Shown here piece after piece: positions 10,540 to 20,514 of a DNA stretch of 64,000 bases (within the stretch, counting starts at the first letter, position 1; each line of letters opens with the position of its first letter). The translations under genes and the position numbers were made by a program. The notes under the pieces were generated by a model that had not been told where the DNA came from, made no database searches, and worked only from the letters and a program-made list of their open reading frames with translations. Source of the stretch: Ogataea parapolymorpha DL-1 (Eukaryota; Ascomycota; Pichiomycetes; Pichiales; Pichiaceae); NCBI RefSeq assembly GCF_000187245.1, contig NC_027862.1:1178001-1242000 (forward strand), given 5' to 3'.

Positions 10540-12141
10540 ATGGCGATCAGGGATTCGCGACCGAGCACAGAGGAGCCGCTCGCCAACTCATTTGACCTGC
10601 GCTCTGCAGGACAGCACGCCGAGTTCCTGCGCACGCGCAACGAGTACCGCGGCTTGGCGGGCTCAGACACCCAATCTGCTAGCACTCATTTGGATACGCT
10701 TATACACCATCCATCCCCGCTTGTCTTGGGCCTGACGGCGCTGGCCTCAATTTCTGGATTTATGTTTGGATACGACACCGGCTACATCTCATCAGTTCTG
10801 GTCACCATCGGCAGCGATCTCGACGGCCGCGAGCTGTTAGTCTCGGAAAAAGAGTGGATCACCAGCGGGACCTCACTTGGCGCCGTGGTGGCTTGCGTGT
10901 TCGCCGGGTATATTGCCGACCTATACGGCCGAAAGCTGGTCATTATCCTCTGCAACGTGCTGTTTGTAGTGGGCGCCCTGCTGCAGCTGCTGGCTACCAG
11001 GGTAGTGACCATGATTGCGGGCCGTCTGATCATGGGTCTGGGAGTGGGGATCGGGTCGCTTATAGCTCCACTGTACATTAGTGAGCTCTCTCCTGCCAAA
11101 TTCCGCGGACGAATGGTTATCATAAACTGTCTGGCCATTACCGGTGGCCAGCTAGTGGCTTACGCGATAGGAGCAATACTAGGTGGCTACCACGGCGGAT
11201 GGAGAGCCATTGTGGGGATTTCGATGCTTCCATCCACCATCCAGCTGATTGCCTTTGTTTTTCTACCAGATACGCCGCGCTACCTGATTTCCATCGGCAA
11301 GCACAAGGCTGCCCACCAGGTGCTCCGCAAAGTGTATCTGGGGTGTCCATCGGAGCTTATCGAGGCCAGCATCGCAGAAATCCATCTACTCAACGCTGCT
11401 GTGCCTGGAAAGACCGAGCTTGAACGTCTGAAGAATTCCGCTTCCCAGCTTTTCAGCACTCCTTCCAACCAGCGTGCACTCGTCATCGGATGCGGGCTCC
11501 AGGCAATACAACAGCTGGTTGGGATAAACTCGCTGATGTACTTTTCAGGAACGATCTTCAAGATGGTCGGGTACACAAATAGTACCGCCGTCAGCTGCTT
11601 TGTGGCAGGGACGAATTTTCTGTTCACCATTGTGGCTTTTCTAATTGTCGACAAGGTTGGGAAACGGAGGATGCTTTTGGTATCCATTCCGCTTCTCATG
11701 TGTGCCCAAGTTCTCTGTGCGGTGGCTTTCCTACATATGGACGTGAAAGTGCAACAAGAAGACTTGGGAATTTGGGAATGGACTATACTACTGGGATTGG
11801 TTCTCTTCGTTGCATTCTACGCTGTTGGCCTGGGCAATGTTCCGTGGCAACAAGCAGAATTATTTCCCCAATCTGTGCGTGGGATGGGCACCTCGTTGGC
11901 AACCGTCACCAATTGGACCGGATCCTTGGTGGTTTCTGCTTGCTTCTTGTCGCTAATGCAATGGCTCTCTCCAGCAGGCGCATTTTTCGTGTTTGCTGGA
12001 ATATCACTAGCTTCATGGGTGTTTATATTTCTTGTTTACCCCGAGCTGGGCTCGTTGCAACTGGAGGAGGTGCAGGAATTGCTGAAGGATGGGTTCAATG
12101 TGCGAAAGAGTATTTATATCCATCAGCACAGATTAATGTGA
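10540..12141 (+). CDS. ITR1: myo-Inositol transporter of the ITR1/ITR2 type (MFS sugar porter)
   Basis: Twelve-helix plasma-membrane proton symporter for myo-inositol. The 533-residue protein carries the sugar-porter signatures: FGYDTGYISS in helix 1, GRKLVI after helix 2, GRLIMGLGVGIGSLIAPLYISE in helix 4, LPDTPRY before the central loop, GLQAIQQLVGINSLMYFSGT in helix 7, and PWQQAELFP in helix 10. The SGFMFGYDTGYISS and TPSNQRALVIGCGLQAIQQ blocks match the ITR branch better than hexose transporters. The hydrophilic N-terminus of about 65 residues is typical. Whether it is ITR1 or ITR2 cannot be told from sequence. Confidence 0.88.
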   Translation: MAIRDSRPSTEEPLANSFDLRSAGQHAEFLRTRNEYRGLAGSDTQSASTHLDTLIHHPSPLVLGLTALASISGFMFGYDTGYISSVLVTIGSDLDGRELLVSEKEWITSGTSLGAVVACVFAGYIADLYGRKLVIILCNVLFVVGALLQLLATRVVTMIAGRLIMGLGVGIGSLIAPLYISELSPAKFRGRMVIINCLAITGGQLVAYAIGAILGGYHGGWRAIVGISMLPSTIQLIAFVFLPDTPRYLISIGKHKAAHQVLRKVYLGCPSELIEASIAEIHLLNAAVPGKTELERLKNSASQLFSTPSNQRALVIGCGLQAIQQLVGINSLMYFSGTIFKMVGYTNSTAVSCFVAGTNFLFTIVAFLIVDKVGKRRMLLVSIPLLMCAQVLCAVAFLHMDVKVQQEDLGIWEWTILLGLVLFVAFYAVGLGNVPWQQAELFPQSVRGMGTSLATVTNWTGSLVVSACFLSLMQWLSPAGAFFVFAGISLASWVFIFLVYPELGSLQLEEVQELLKDGFNVRKSIYIHQHRLM

Positions 12142-12214
12142 TTTATGTATTTAATTTAATGTACAATTAAATTTACGACACACTTTACTGTTGCAAGTAC
12201 TACATTATCCTTAA

Positions 12215-13273
12215 TCACTGGCTATTACCAAGACGCCGAGCATCTTCTGCAAACTTCCTCCATGCTTTGGAACGCTGCTTCTTTGTAATTTTCGCCGCGA
12301 GCTCCATAGCGTCGATGCTACCAAACGAAGCAGCCAGCTCTAAAAACTCGAGTCCCTGACCGAGATCTTTTGTGCACCCCCACCCGTATACAAGCGCACG
12401 TCCAACTTCATAGTATATAGTGCTTTGCGGGTGGACTGGCGGGCGCAAAACAAGCTTCCGTGGATCGATGTGGAAGCTGTATTTGTGGTTAGTGTCCACT
12501 GCCCCAGCCTTACATATCCAGATGAAGCTTTGGGCGAGAGACTTATCGTCTCCATTACGCAAACCGAGCCCATAGGATAGCATTTCCTGCGCATTTTCCA
12601 AAGAATGGAAATGCTGGGAAAGCCCCTGGTCTTGCAAGTCTGGTGTCGAAGACTGTTTCCCACGAAAAGCCTTCAACGGCGACTTTATTAGCGACGACAG
12701 CGATGATCCTGAGCCTGTGGACCCGTGCGATTTGATAAAATTTGGCGATCTCAAGGGCTCTGCCATTGCGTCTGGTACTGCATCAGCAGCAGCAGAGGGG
12801 GGAGGCGATAGGGGTCGGAACCGTGCAGGGTCATTCGTGTTGGACTCCGAGCGAAAGTGGAACGTGCGCTGGCTTGTAGGCGTGGCGTCTGTTGGCGTCT
12901 GTTGTAAGTAATGGCTGCTCACGTAATATTCTTCTCTCGAAGCTATTCGTCTGTGTTGTGGCTGCTTAAGGATTGGACGATCTTCGACCACGTCATCGCC
13001 CAGATCAAAACTGTGCGAGTCAGAGTCGAGCGTTGTGTTGACGTCTTTTTGCTTTTGCTCGTACCAGAACGGCTTTAGCGATTGGAACTGGCTGGCAGGC
13101 TCATAATTTCTGCCGTCATGCTCTACTTCGAAACTCTCAAAGTCCTCGTCAGGAAGACCCAACTTGTCCAGGAGCCTTTCATTCGTTGCTACGGAGTCTG
13201 CCGACACCAGACTCAGCCGCGCATCCAATGTGTCGAGGGGCGGGTTTTGCGAAATTCTTATTCGGTGAGACAT
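12215..13273 (-). CDS. Sel1-like-repeat protein of unknown role (possibly DSF2-like)
   Basis: The 352-residue protein starts at the ATG MSHRIRISQNPPLDTLDARLS; the two codons before it begin with TTG and are ignored. The first 200 residues are polar and serine-rich, with SPPPSAAADAV and a GSTGSGSSLSSLIKSPLKAF patch. The C-terminal 150 residues form alpha-helical Sel1/TPR-like repeats (LSYGLGLRNGDDKSLAQSF and YYEVGRALVYGWG). Proteins of this layout in yeasts include Dsf2 and Chs4-like scaffolds, but I am not certain of orthology and give no symbol. It runs head-to-tail with the downstream end of the reductase gene, with a 51-bp spacing. Confidence 0.7.
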   Translation of the reverse strand: MSHRIRISQNPPLDTLDARLSLVSADSVATNERLLDKLGLPDEDFESFEVEHDGRNYEPASQFQSLKPFWYEQKQKDVNTTLDSDSHSFDLGDDVVEDRPILKQPQHRRIASREEYYVSSHYLQQTPTDATPTSQRTFHFRSESNTNDPARFRPLSPPPSAAADAVPDAMAEPLRSPNFIKSHGSTGSGSSLSSLIKSPLKAFRGKQSSTPDLQDQGLSQHFHSLENAQEMLSYGLGLRNGDDKSLAQSFIWICKAGAVDTNHKYSFHIDPRKLVLRPPVHPQSTIYYEVGRALVYGWGCTKDLGQGLEFLELAASFGSIDAMELAAKITKKQRSKAWRKFAEDARRLGNSQ

Positions 13274-13324
13274 AAACAAAAAAACACGTAAAAAAAGGGG
13301 AGAAAATAATTGGAATTTATTAAA

Positions 13325-14353
13325 TCATTTGAATTCTATTTTGAAATTATCCTGCGGCAGCGGTCTCTTTTCTGGCAAGGTGAAGCGGTGCTTCTCCTCC
13401 ATGGTGCGCCACTGTATCACGTGCAGCAGGTTGTACAGAACGGTCAGCACTGGAGCGGCAATGCCGTTTTCCTTGGCCACGTCCAGAGCGTTGCCCAAAA
13501 TGACCTGGTACTCAGTATAATTGCCTTTACGGATGTCCACAAGCATGGAGGGAGCGTACCACTCGCCGTCGTCTGAGCGGATCATGAACTCCATGATCGA
13601 TTCTGGCAGCTCGACGCCGTCGCTCTTCGCAATGGCGAGGACCTCGGCCATGGCAGGACGCACAATCGAGTCAATGCCTCCAAACAGCTCCAAACGACCG
13701 ATATCAACGTTGGTCAATGCGCACGAGGAATTGACGGTGGCGTTGTAAACCAGCTTACGCCATCTGGTGTAGTTGACATTCTCGTCGAATGTGACGTCGT
13801 TCTTATCCGTCGAGTACAGCTCGATAAACTCTTTGCATTTTTTTTCCTGCTTGCCGTAATCAGTTTTTCCGTTGTCGCAGACACCGACCTTGACCGATTC
13901 CGGGGCGACCTGTTTGACAGTGCGTCCGTACAATGTCGAGGAGATCATCGTCACGCCGGAGATCACGTACGCCGAAGGGAACTCTTCGAGCACCGCCTTG
14001 TGGATGCCGTATCCGTTCTGCAAAAGCACGATTCCCAGATCGTCATGGTAACATTCTTCAATAAAAGGGTTCAATGGCTGCACGTCCGGCGTGTTTTTCA
14101 TGGTGAACACCACAAAGTCGAACGGACCATGTTTGGAAACGGCCTCGCCAACGCTCTTGCAGATGTTGGTTGGACGGAACACGTCGACCTTGCCAAAGTC
14201 GCAAGACTGCAGCTCGAAGCCCTCCTTGATCAGAGTGTCGTAGTCAGACCGGACAACAGCAGTCACCTCGCTCTTGCCGGCTATTTCGAGCGAGTAGGCG
14301 GCAATGGACCCCACGCCGCCCATTCCAACAAGAAGAACTTTTGCTTTAGACAT
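13325..14353 (-). CDS. Ketopantoate-reductase (ApbA/PanE) family oxidoreductase
   Basis: NADP-dependent reductase of the PanE fold. The 342-residue protein has the N-terminal Rossmann motif VGMGGVGSIAA (residues 9-19) and the NGYG segment of the nucleotide pocket (LLQNGYGIH). The C-terminal helical domain contains RWRKLVYNATVNSSCALT, matching the family block with the active-site asparagines, and EFMIRSDDGEWYAPSMLVDI. It fits the fungal group containing yeast YDL144C and Pan5. The true substrate (ketopantoate or another 2-keto acid) cannot be assigned. A branch-like AGCTAAC and several short frames occur upstream, but I could not build a convincing extra exon. Confidence 0.85.
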   Translation of the reverse strand: MSKAKVLLVGMGGVGSIAAYSLEIAGKSEVTAVVRSDYDTLIKEGFELQSCDFGKVDVFRPTNICKSVGEAVSKHGPFDFVVFTMKNTPDVQPLNPFIEECYHDDLGIVLLQNGYGIHKAVLEEFPSAYVISGVTMISSTLYGRTVKQVAPESVKVGVCDNGKTDYGKQEKKCKEFIELYSTDKNDVTFDENVNYTRWRKLVYNATVNSSCALTNVDIGRLELFGGIDSIVRPAMAEVLAIAKSDGVELPESIMEFMIRSDDGEWYAPSMLVDIRKGNYTEYQVILGNALDVAKENGIAAPVLTVLYNLLHVIQWRTMEEKHRFTLPEKRPLPQDNFKIEFK

Positions 14354-14667
14354 TTCAGTATATTTATTTCACCGTTAACTTTTTCTGCGCTGCTCGGAAG
14401 TATATATCGCTATCGAGCGTCCTGATTAGGAAATCGCGATAAATTAATTGATTTCGCGAACGCTTTCCTTGAGCTGTAAGCCAAAGCGGAATACCAGATT
14501 TCCTCTCAAGTTAGCTTCTGTCTTGCGCTGCAAGACACTTCCAGATAACGCGCTTTACACTCAGATACAAAGGAAGTAGTACACTGGTCAACAGCTTTAA
14601 ATGCCTCGATTTCTTGATCATTACTTTGACATCACCTACAATGTGCTATGGATGATCCACCCATCGA
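14354..14667. other. 314-bp intergenic region between the reductase gene and COY1
   Basis: This holds the promoter of the minus-strand reductase gene and the 3' flank of COY1. It contains AT-rich stretches (TATATATC near 14400) and a 36-codon minus-strand frame at 14511..14621. I see no tRNA, no conserved protein and no repeat. A CTAAC followed by TTGAG at about 14515-14505 on the minus strand looks like an intron end but has no convincing partner exon. Confidence 0.5.
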
Positions 14668-16734
14668 TCAACGCGGACTCTTCGCACCTCCTGCAATGCC
14701 GCCTGCAACACCACCTGTGCTGGTTGTCATGCTTATGCCAGGCCCGCTGCCGCCAGCAGTTGTGCTTCCTAGCACATACACCATAAGCATCATCACCAGC
14801 ATGTGCAGACCGAAGCAGTAAGCAACAAACATAAGTCGCGAATACTTGGTGCTCAGCACAAACCTTGTTACCTGGATGAATATCCGCTCGAACGGCGACA
14901 TGCGAGAGCTGATTCTCTGGCTTTCCATGATGCGGAACTGCTCAATTGGATGCAACTCTTGCTCGTAGCTGTCTTTGTACTTGCTCTCGAGATCGCGCGA
15001 AGGCGCAGCAGTCTGCGCCTGCTTAGCATCCTGGTGGAACTGGAGGAACCTTATTCTCTCGTAAAGACCCTTGTTATCATTTTTCAACGCGTTGATTTCT
15101 CTTCTAAGCTCGACAATCTTCGAGAACTGCTTCTTCGTCTCCTCCTCCAGCTCCTTGTTGCGCATACGGAAACGGTCACGCTGCTGTGTTATGATAGGCA
15201 AAATGGAGTTATTCTGAGTAGCAACAGCGCCCGGTTCGAAACCTCCTGCGATGGAAGATGCAGGCGACAGTCTTCCGCCTCGCGAAGGAGCACCTGAAAT
15301 CATCGAGCCTCCCGCCACAGACGGTGCAACCGAGGAAATCATCGACATAGTCTCCCACTTGTCGTTGTTGGAGGAGCCGCTTTCGAAATTCATGAGATCG
15401 TTTTCAAGCTTAGAGTTCATTTCACTCAGGCGCTCGACTTGCTTTGTAAGCTCCGAAACTTGTTTCTCGAAAATCTCACACTTTTTGGTCAGCTCCTCGT
15501 TTTTCGAACGGTACTCAATTAACTCATTGTTGAGCTTTTTGTTACGCTGAACAATTGCAGAATCCAGCTGAGGAACCTCATCATCGTCACCCAGCTCTAT
15601 CTGTCTCAAAACCTCAAGCTCTTTTTTGATTTCGTCGTAATCCTGCGTTTCGCTGATTCTATGCCGTAACTGTTCAACTTCGCTGTTCAGTTGAGACACC
15701 TCTCTCTGTGAGGCCTCGATTTTGGATTGGATCTCGGATTTGAGTTTGTCAGCGTTTTTGCGTTCGTGCTCCAGCCGTGCAACCAGCAATGCGTTTTCGC
15801 TCTCCAACTCGCTGATACGTTTATTATTCATTTGCCTCAACTTGTCAATCTCCACGTCGCTCCGCGCAGAGCTGATTTCCCGTCGCAGCTCCTCGTTGCG
15901 GCGTTCCAGTTCCATCACGCGCAACTTGGCCGTCTCCGCGTCCCGACTCAGCATTTGCAACTCAACAGTATCTGCAGCACGCTCCTTCAAATTTTGTCCA
16001 TCTGCTAATGTATCGCCATCTCCATCATCCTCTGTATTCAGCGTGTGGGCATGGCTCTTCAACCGGAGACGCATGATTTCATCGTTCACTTTCAGCTCCT
16101 CAACCTCCTTCTTTAATTTCCCAAGAGTGTCTCCCAATTCAAGCTCCTTCTTCCTCCAATTTAGTTCTTTCTCCTCTAGCAGAGCTTGCCATTCGCTATC
16201 CTTGGCTTGCAACTGAGTTTCCACAGCCCTAGCCATTTCCTCTTCAACCTTTGCAATCTTGGATTTTAGCTGTTCGTAATCAGCATACCCTAAGAGCTTC
16301 TCTTCGAGATCTGCTTTTTCAGCCTTCAGCTTTTCCACGTCCTTGATGCTCAGAACCGCCTCCAGACTGATCTGAAGCAATCTCTTCGGATCAGGGGCCT
16401 CGGCAAGGGCCCTATATATATGAAAAAATACGTTTTCGACGGTCTTATTCTTCTTCGTCAAGCTGTCTACCTCATTCTGATACGATTTGACCAATTGGTT
16501 AATTTGATCCAGCTTTTCCTCCTCAGGTAGCTTTTTAAATGCTTTTGTTTTCGTGGCCAGATCTTTTCTACTAAGGAGTGATTCTTTCTGAGAAGCCTGG
16601 ATCTCTAGTCCTTTTGCGTCCATCTCCTTCTGCAGGCTCGGAAGGTCAATCACCGCCCAAGAGTTTAATGCCTTTTCGAAAACCCCTGCACTAGAGGCCA
16701 CATCTATGCTCGATGTCTTGTCTTCTTCACTCAT
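14668..16734 (-). CDS. COY1: COY1, Golgi CASP-family golgin
   Basis: Tail-anchored coiled-coil golgin acting in retrograde and intra-Golgi tethering. The 688-residue protein starts at the ATG giving MSEEDKTSS; the longer frame adds twelve residues of non-conserved leader. The N-terminal block (WAVIDLPSLQKEMDAKGLEIQ, SRKDLATKTKAFKKL) aligns with yeast Coy1. Most of the protein is heptad-rich coiled coil. The C-terminus has the CASP_C signature (SYEQELHPIEQFRIMESQR, SPFERIFIQVTRF) followed by a transmembrane helix (LHMLVMMLMVYVLG) and a short Gly/Thr-rich lumenal tail. Confidence 0.94.
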   Translation of the reverse strand: MSEEDKTSSIDVASSAGVFEKALNSWAVIDLPSLQKEMDAKGLEIQASQKESLLSRKDLATKTKAFKKLPEEEKLDQINQLVKSYQNEVDSLTKKNKTVENVFFHIYRALAEAPDPKRLLQISLEAVLSIKDVEKLKAEKADLEEKLLGYADYEQLKSKIAKVEEEMARAVETQLQAKDSEWQALLEEKELNWRKKELELGDTLGKLKKEVEELKVNDEIMRLRLKSHAHTLNTEDDGDGDTLADGQNLKERAADTVELQMLSRDAETAKLRVMELERRNEELRREISSARSDVEIDKLRQMNNKRISELESENALLVARLEHERKNADKLKSEIQSKIEASQREVSQLNSEVEQLRHRISETQDYDEIKKELEVLRQIELGDDDEVPQLDSAIVQRNKKLNNELIEYRSKNEELTKKCEIFEKQVSELTKQVERLSEMNSKLENDLMNFESGSSNNDKWETMSMISSVAPSVAGGSMISGAPSRGGRLSPASSIAGGFEPGAVATQNNSILPIITQQRDRFRMRNKELEEETKKQFSKIVELRREINALKNDNKGLYERIRFLQFHQDAKQAQTAAPSRDLESKYKDSYEQELHPIEQFRIMESQRISSRMSPFERIFIQVTRFVLSTKYSRLMFVAYCFGLHMLVMMLMVYVLGSTTAGGSGPGISMTTSTGGVAGGIAGGAKSPR

Positions 16735-16927
16735 GATCGCGACGCACTCTTGACACTGGTGGTAAACCAACTTCTCTGGACAGTTTGTCTTTCAATGATT
16801 GAATCGCTATAAAGCAAATTGACAAAAATAACCGATATAGTTCTACCAACAGGCCTTATGCTTATTGTTCAACTGATTAATTACAATTTTCTATTTATTT
16901 TTACCTTTGAATTTCACCTCTACACCA

Positions 16928-19096
16928 TCAATCAACTTTACCAAGTGCAGGACCTGAGCCAACATTGGCTTCAGCGTCGGAGAAGAAGGGTTTCAAGCCC
17001 CTATGCTTGTCTGGTCGAGAGCGAAAACGAGCTGTTGCCCGGGTCTTGGACAATCCTAATATCAAAACTGCGATCAAAATGAACAAAACGAAATATGTGG
17101 AAACTGCAGAAATAGAGAGACTAGACCGCAGTCCCTTTCCTGCAAACTTCTGGAAACTTGCCGCGGACAGAATGTCTACTACCTCGGAGATTGTGTCACT
17201 TGATAGTTTTTGTCCTTTTAAAGAGGTATCCCAATAATTGTTGGTGAATCGTGAGACTATTATGATATCTCCGGGTTCATATTTTTGCGCATTGAACTTG
17301 GACCAGCCGAGATTCTCAGAGATCGACTTGAGCTTAGCCTGTTCAACATAAACCAAATGTACATTATTGTCCTTAATCTCGAAAACATGTGGAACCTGTT
17401 CTCTTAATGCGCGAATGATCTCCACATTGTCCTTACCCTTGGCTTTTATTTTTTCAACTTTGGCATACTTCTCTCCTCTGAGCCTTTTTAATTTCTCAAA
17501 CTGGTTCATCTGCTTGAGATAATGGAACCTGTGTCCAATCTGAGAAAGCGCATACCCTTGTCTGTGTAATTTTGTGTGGTCATTCGCATCGGTAACAACC
17601 AATACCACTTTTTCGTTCTTTGACATAAAACTTGGATCAAAGTTCCTAGGAAATATAGCGTCACGCGAGGCATCAGTCATCTGTTCCACAAACGGATTGG
17701 CATTGACTCTGATAAAGTCCATCACAACATTGAAATCTCTAATGTCATGGGATCCAAAACTCTGAAAAACATGCGAGACCAACGAGTCGTCTTTGAAGCA
17801 TAAAAGCATCGGGTATGTAGTCAATGTGCGAGCTGTGTACATCTCTTCGTCAAAATGGAGTTGATTCGCAGGATCTGCAATCTCCTGATTCACGTACTTG
17901 ATCAAGGTCTCCTCCTGGTTTTTGGCAAGATCCATAAATTCCATGTCCGAGCTTTTGTAAAGTCGAACGTTTGAGCGTAAATCCATCACTGGCTGGACTA
18001 AATGATCAAGAAGCCAGAAATCCTCAGCGACAGCCGTCTCCTTGGAGTAGAGATAGACGAAAGTGATTGTCGGATCCACGTCTATTTCTGTGAAATCCTC
18101 TTTTCTAAAGGGTGAGGATCTAAGTTTCATTTTCTTGGTCAAATCGGCTTTTGTTATGTCTTCGAATTTGGCGATATCCAGCAACCGCTTGCTCCAATTG
18201 ATAATCTGCTTTCCGTTTAATGTCGAAGCCTTGTACCGTATTTTGTTGCCACCTCTATTACTGGGCAAGAACATGAAGATTTTGGGATCATAGGTGCCAT
18301 AGTTGTCTGTAAGCAAATCGTCCATTCCTAAAGACAAGCAAATATTCTTGTTGGATTTGCAATTCAAATACCCAACCGAGAGTTCATTTTGTTTGATCAG
18401 CGGAGAAAGACGACGTCCAACCATGCTCCACAAATTGCGGAAATCTAAACACCGAGGACACTTGCTGAACAGTTTGTTGTCCTTGACATCTTGAGAGAAT
18501 GTATTGACGTTCAGCTCCTCATCGGTCCCGGGCCAAAAGGAAACCAGGTACGGCTTTTCAATCTGTCCTGCGATAATCTCAATCATATTGGCACTGCTGA
18601 TCGCCCCAATGTCTGCCGATTTCATCAGATCGGTGATCTCTTTTGGGGACTGCAAAAGCTCCTCTCTGGAATCGATTGCCTGTTCACGCACAAAAGCTGT
18701 CAATCCCTCGACCGTTCTCTCGTAACCCTTGCTGAAGGACGCTAAAAGCTTGCCCCCATTTCCTCTGTCGTTTGGTCCATAAAGTCTAAGCATCGGGTAC
18801 ATGAAGATCTTTTCGCGGTCACAAAGATCGCCACTGGCAACACAGTCAACCTGGTTGATGTAAACATCATAAGATTCCGCCTCGGCATGAAATGTGTCGT
18901 AGAACTCCTTCCATATTGGGGCCAGAGCTTTGCAATGGGAACAATGTGGGGAGAAAAACTCGACAAAATGGAATCCCTTGGACATCACATTGTCGAAGTT
19001 GGCAGCTGTGAGTGGCTCGGGGAAAAAATCATCCAATTCGGCGGCCGCAATGACCGCGAACACCACTAGCTTTAATAGTGCCAGGTAGTACACCAT
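16928..19096 (-). CDS. EPS1: EPS1, membrane-anchored ER protein disulfide isomerase
   Basis: PDI-family protein involved in ER quality control of membrane proteins. The 722-residue product has a signal peptide (MVYYLALLKLVVFAVIAAA) and an N-terminal thioredoxin domain with the active site CSHC at residues 52-55 in FFSPHCSHCKALAP. A long region of degenerate thioredoxin folds follows, with a CPRCLDF pair near residue 200. A C-terminal transmembrane helix (TYFVLFILIAVLILGL) precedes a basic cytosolic tail. The ATG at 19096 is used; the upstream codon of the longer frame is TTG. Yeast Eps1 has CPHC and similar length (about 700). Confidence 0.9.
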   Translation of the reverse strand: MVYYLALLKLVVFAVIAAAELDDFFPEPLTAANFDNVMSKGFHFVEFFSPHCSHCKALAPIWKEFYDTFHAEAESYDVYINQVDCVASGDLCDREKIFMYPMLRLYGPNDRGNGGKLLASFSKGYERTVEGLTAFVREQAIDSREELLQSPKEITDLMKSADIGAISSANMIEIIAGQIEKPYLVSFWPGTDEELNVNTFSQDVKDNKLFSKCPRCLDFRNLWSMVGRRLSPLIKQNELSVGYLNCKSNKNICLSLGMDDLLTDNYGTYDPKIFMFLPSNRGGNKIRYKASTLNGKQIINWSKRLLDIAKFEDITKADLTKKMKLRSSPFRKEDFTEIDVDPTITFVYLYSKETAVAEDFWLLDHLVQPVMDLRSNVRLYKSSDMEFMDLAKNQEETLIKYVNQEIADPANQLHFDEEMYTARTLTTYPMLLCFKDDSLVSHVFQSFGSHDIRDFNVVMDFIRVNANPFVEQMTDASRDAIFPRNFDPSFMSKNEKVVLVVTDANDHTKLHRQGYALSQIGHRFHYLKQMNQFEKLKRLRGEKYAKVEKIKAKGKDNVEIIRALREQVPHVFEIKDNNVHLVYVEQAKLKSISENLGWSKFNAQKYEPGDIIIVSRFTNNYWDTSLKGQKLSSDTISEVVDILSAASFQKFAGKGLRSSLSISAVSTYFVLFILIAVLILGLSKTRATARFRSRPDKHRGLKPFFSDAEANVGSGPALGKVD

Positions 19097-19175
19097 CCTA
19101 AACAAACAAAAATAGAAATACCATTTTCACATAGAGTGTGTACATCCGTACACCAGGAATATTATAAGGTTCTAT

Positions 19176-20282
19176 CTATCTAGTTGTAGCTTGCAAGTAA
19201 CTCTTGAAGAACTCGAAAGAAACAAGCGTGACCGCGCTGGCAGGAAGCGTTCTTGCGAGATTAACAAGGAATCCTGAATAAAACCCGGGAATTCCTTCGT
19301 TCTTGTAGATTGACAAAAGAGTTTTCAGCAATCCAGCACTAGGCTTGGTCGAGTCGCTATTGACGATTTGCAGTCTTGTGCGCAATATCTCGTGCGGGTA
19401 AGTGACGCCGGAAGCCAATATCTTGGATAATGATGACGATAGAACCAATCTGCAAAATTGATCGAAATTCATGGTTTTTCCGTCGAAGGTGTCGCCATGA
19501 ACCTGAAGCACCTTCTTGAAGTTCTCGTATAATGGGAATTGAATGGCAACATGAATAAGTCCGAAATATGACGGCAGAAGTCCTCTATAAAACGAGCGCG
19601 CTCCCTCGCTGTGATACATCTTCACAAATGCGTCTATAGTTCCATTGTAGTATTCTCGTTTGATGCCGCCGGGCGTAGCAGCTGCACCGACAGTGTCACC
19701 GAATCTGTCGTATATAGTTCTTCCTTTGTTCATCTGCAACATCAATCTCGTTTTTACCACCCATATTGGATTTGTGACGGTGGTAGATATGGCGCCGGAA
19801 GAAATGGCACTGGCAAAATAGCCTATAGTGTCGTCTTTAATAATATATGAATACATCTTTTTGAACTTTTCGTAACACGAGAAGTAGATCATCCATGTAG
19901 GAAAGTAGCCAAACGTGATGGGCACCAGGCCTCTATATAGTCCACGTATTCCTTCCTCATGCCAAATGGTTCCTAAAGTTCTTAATATTCCTGTGTATCT
20001 GCGTTTCTCAAAATTATTGATCTTGACCTCGTCTTCAAGATTTCTAAGATATGATCCTTGAGCCTGAAGACGGGTTTTTGTGACGTCCAATGGACAGACA
20101 ACAACGCCAGACAAAAACCCGGCAAGTCCACCCGCTATGGTAACCACTTGATTGTCTGTAAGCCGAAGTCGGTAATGTCCAAGGACGGGGTGCGGGGTGT
20201 CAGAGGCAGTCATAGGGTCTATGTCTTTTTGGCGAGCGAAGTTAGTCTCTTCAAAAGCGGGAACGGGTGGCTCTGCACTCAT
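19176..20282 (-). CDS. YIA6: YIA6-type mitochondrial NAD+ carrier
   Basis: Inner-membrane carrier importing NAD+ into mitochondria. The 368-residue protein has three carrier repeats with the signature PxDxxKxRLQ: CPLDVTKTRLQ in repeat 1, NPIWVVKTRLMLQ in repeat 2 and YPHEILRTRLQ in repeat 3. NPIWVVKTRL and the GYFPTWMIYFSCYE block are specific for the NAD+/pyrimidine-nucleotide (Yia6/Yea6) branch. Yeast has two paralogues; this one could be orthologous to both. A CCAAT pentamer lies in the 231-bp upstream region, a possible HAP-complex site, but such a short motif is weak evidence. Confidence 0.9.
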   Translation of the reverse strand: MSAEPPVPAFEETNFARQKDIDPMTASDTPHPVLGHYRLRLTDNQVVTIAGGLAGFLSGVVVCPLDVTKTRLQAQGSYLRNLEDEVKINNFEKRRYTGILRTLGTIWHEEGIRGLYRGLVPITFGYFPTWMIYFSCYEKFKKMYSYIIKDDTIGYFASAISSGAISTTVTNPIWVVKTRLMLQMNKGRTIYDRFGDTVGAAATPGGIKREYYNGTIDAFVKMYHSEGARSFYRGLLPSYFGLIHVAIQFPLYENFKKVLQVHGDTFDGKTMNFDQFCRLVLSSSLSKILASGVTYPHEILRTRLQIVNSDSTKPSAGLLKTLLSIYKNEGIPGFYSGFLVNLARTLPASAVTLVSFEFFKSYLQATTR

Positions 20283-20514
20283 GTGTGATGTCCATGGGGA
20301 TGGCGGTATTCTAACTAAAAATATCCCCTGTAAAAAAACACCAACTTTTTTGCCCTGTTTTCAAAGATTTCCTTTCAAAATGTATTTTTCAGAACGACTT
20401 TTGACGAATTGGTGGGGTGCCAGTATTACCCAATCCGGACCCCGTTTTTATACATGACAATAAACCATTTATCTGATGACATGAATCTGTTCTCGTATCT
20501 ATTTTACTACTTAG

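Noticed and set aside
14505..14621. 36-codon minus-strand ORF plus a CTAAC-TTGAG intron-like end upstream of the reductase gene
   Set aside because: No upstream GTAAGT with a conserved coding exon, and none of the three frames downstream gave a recognisable protein.
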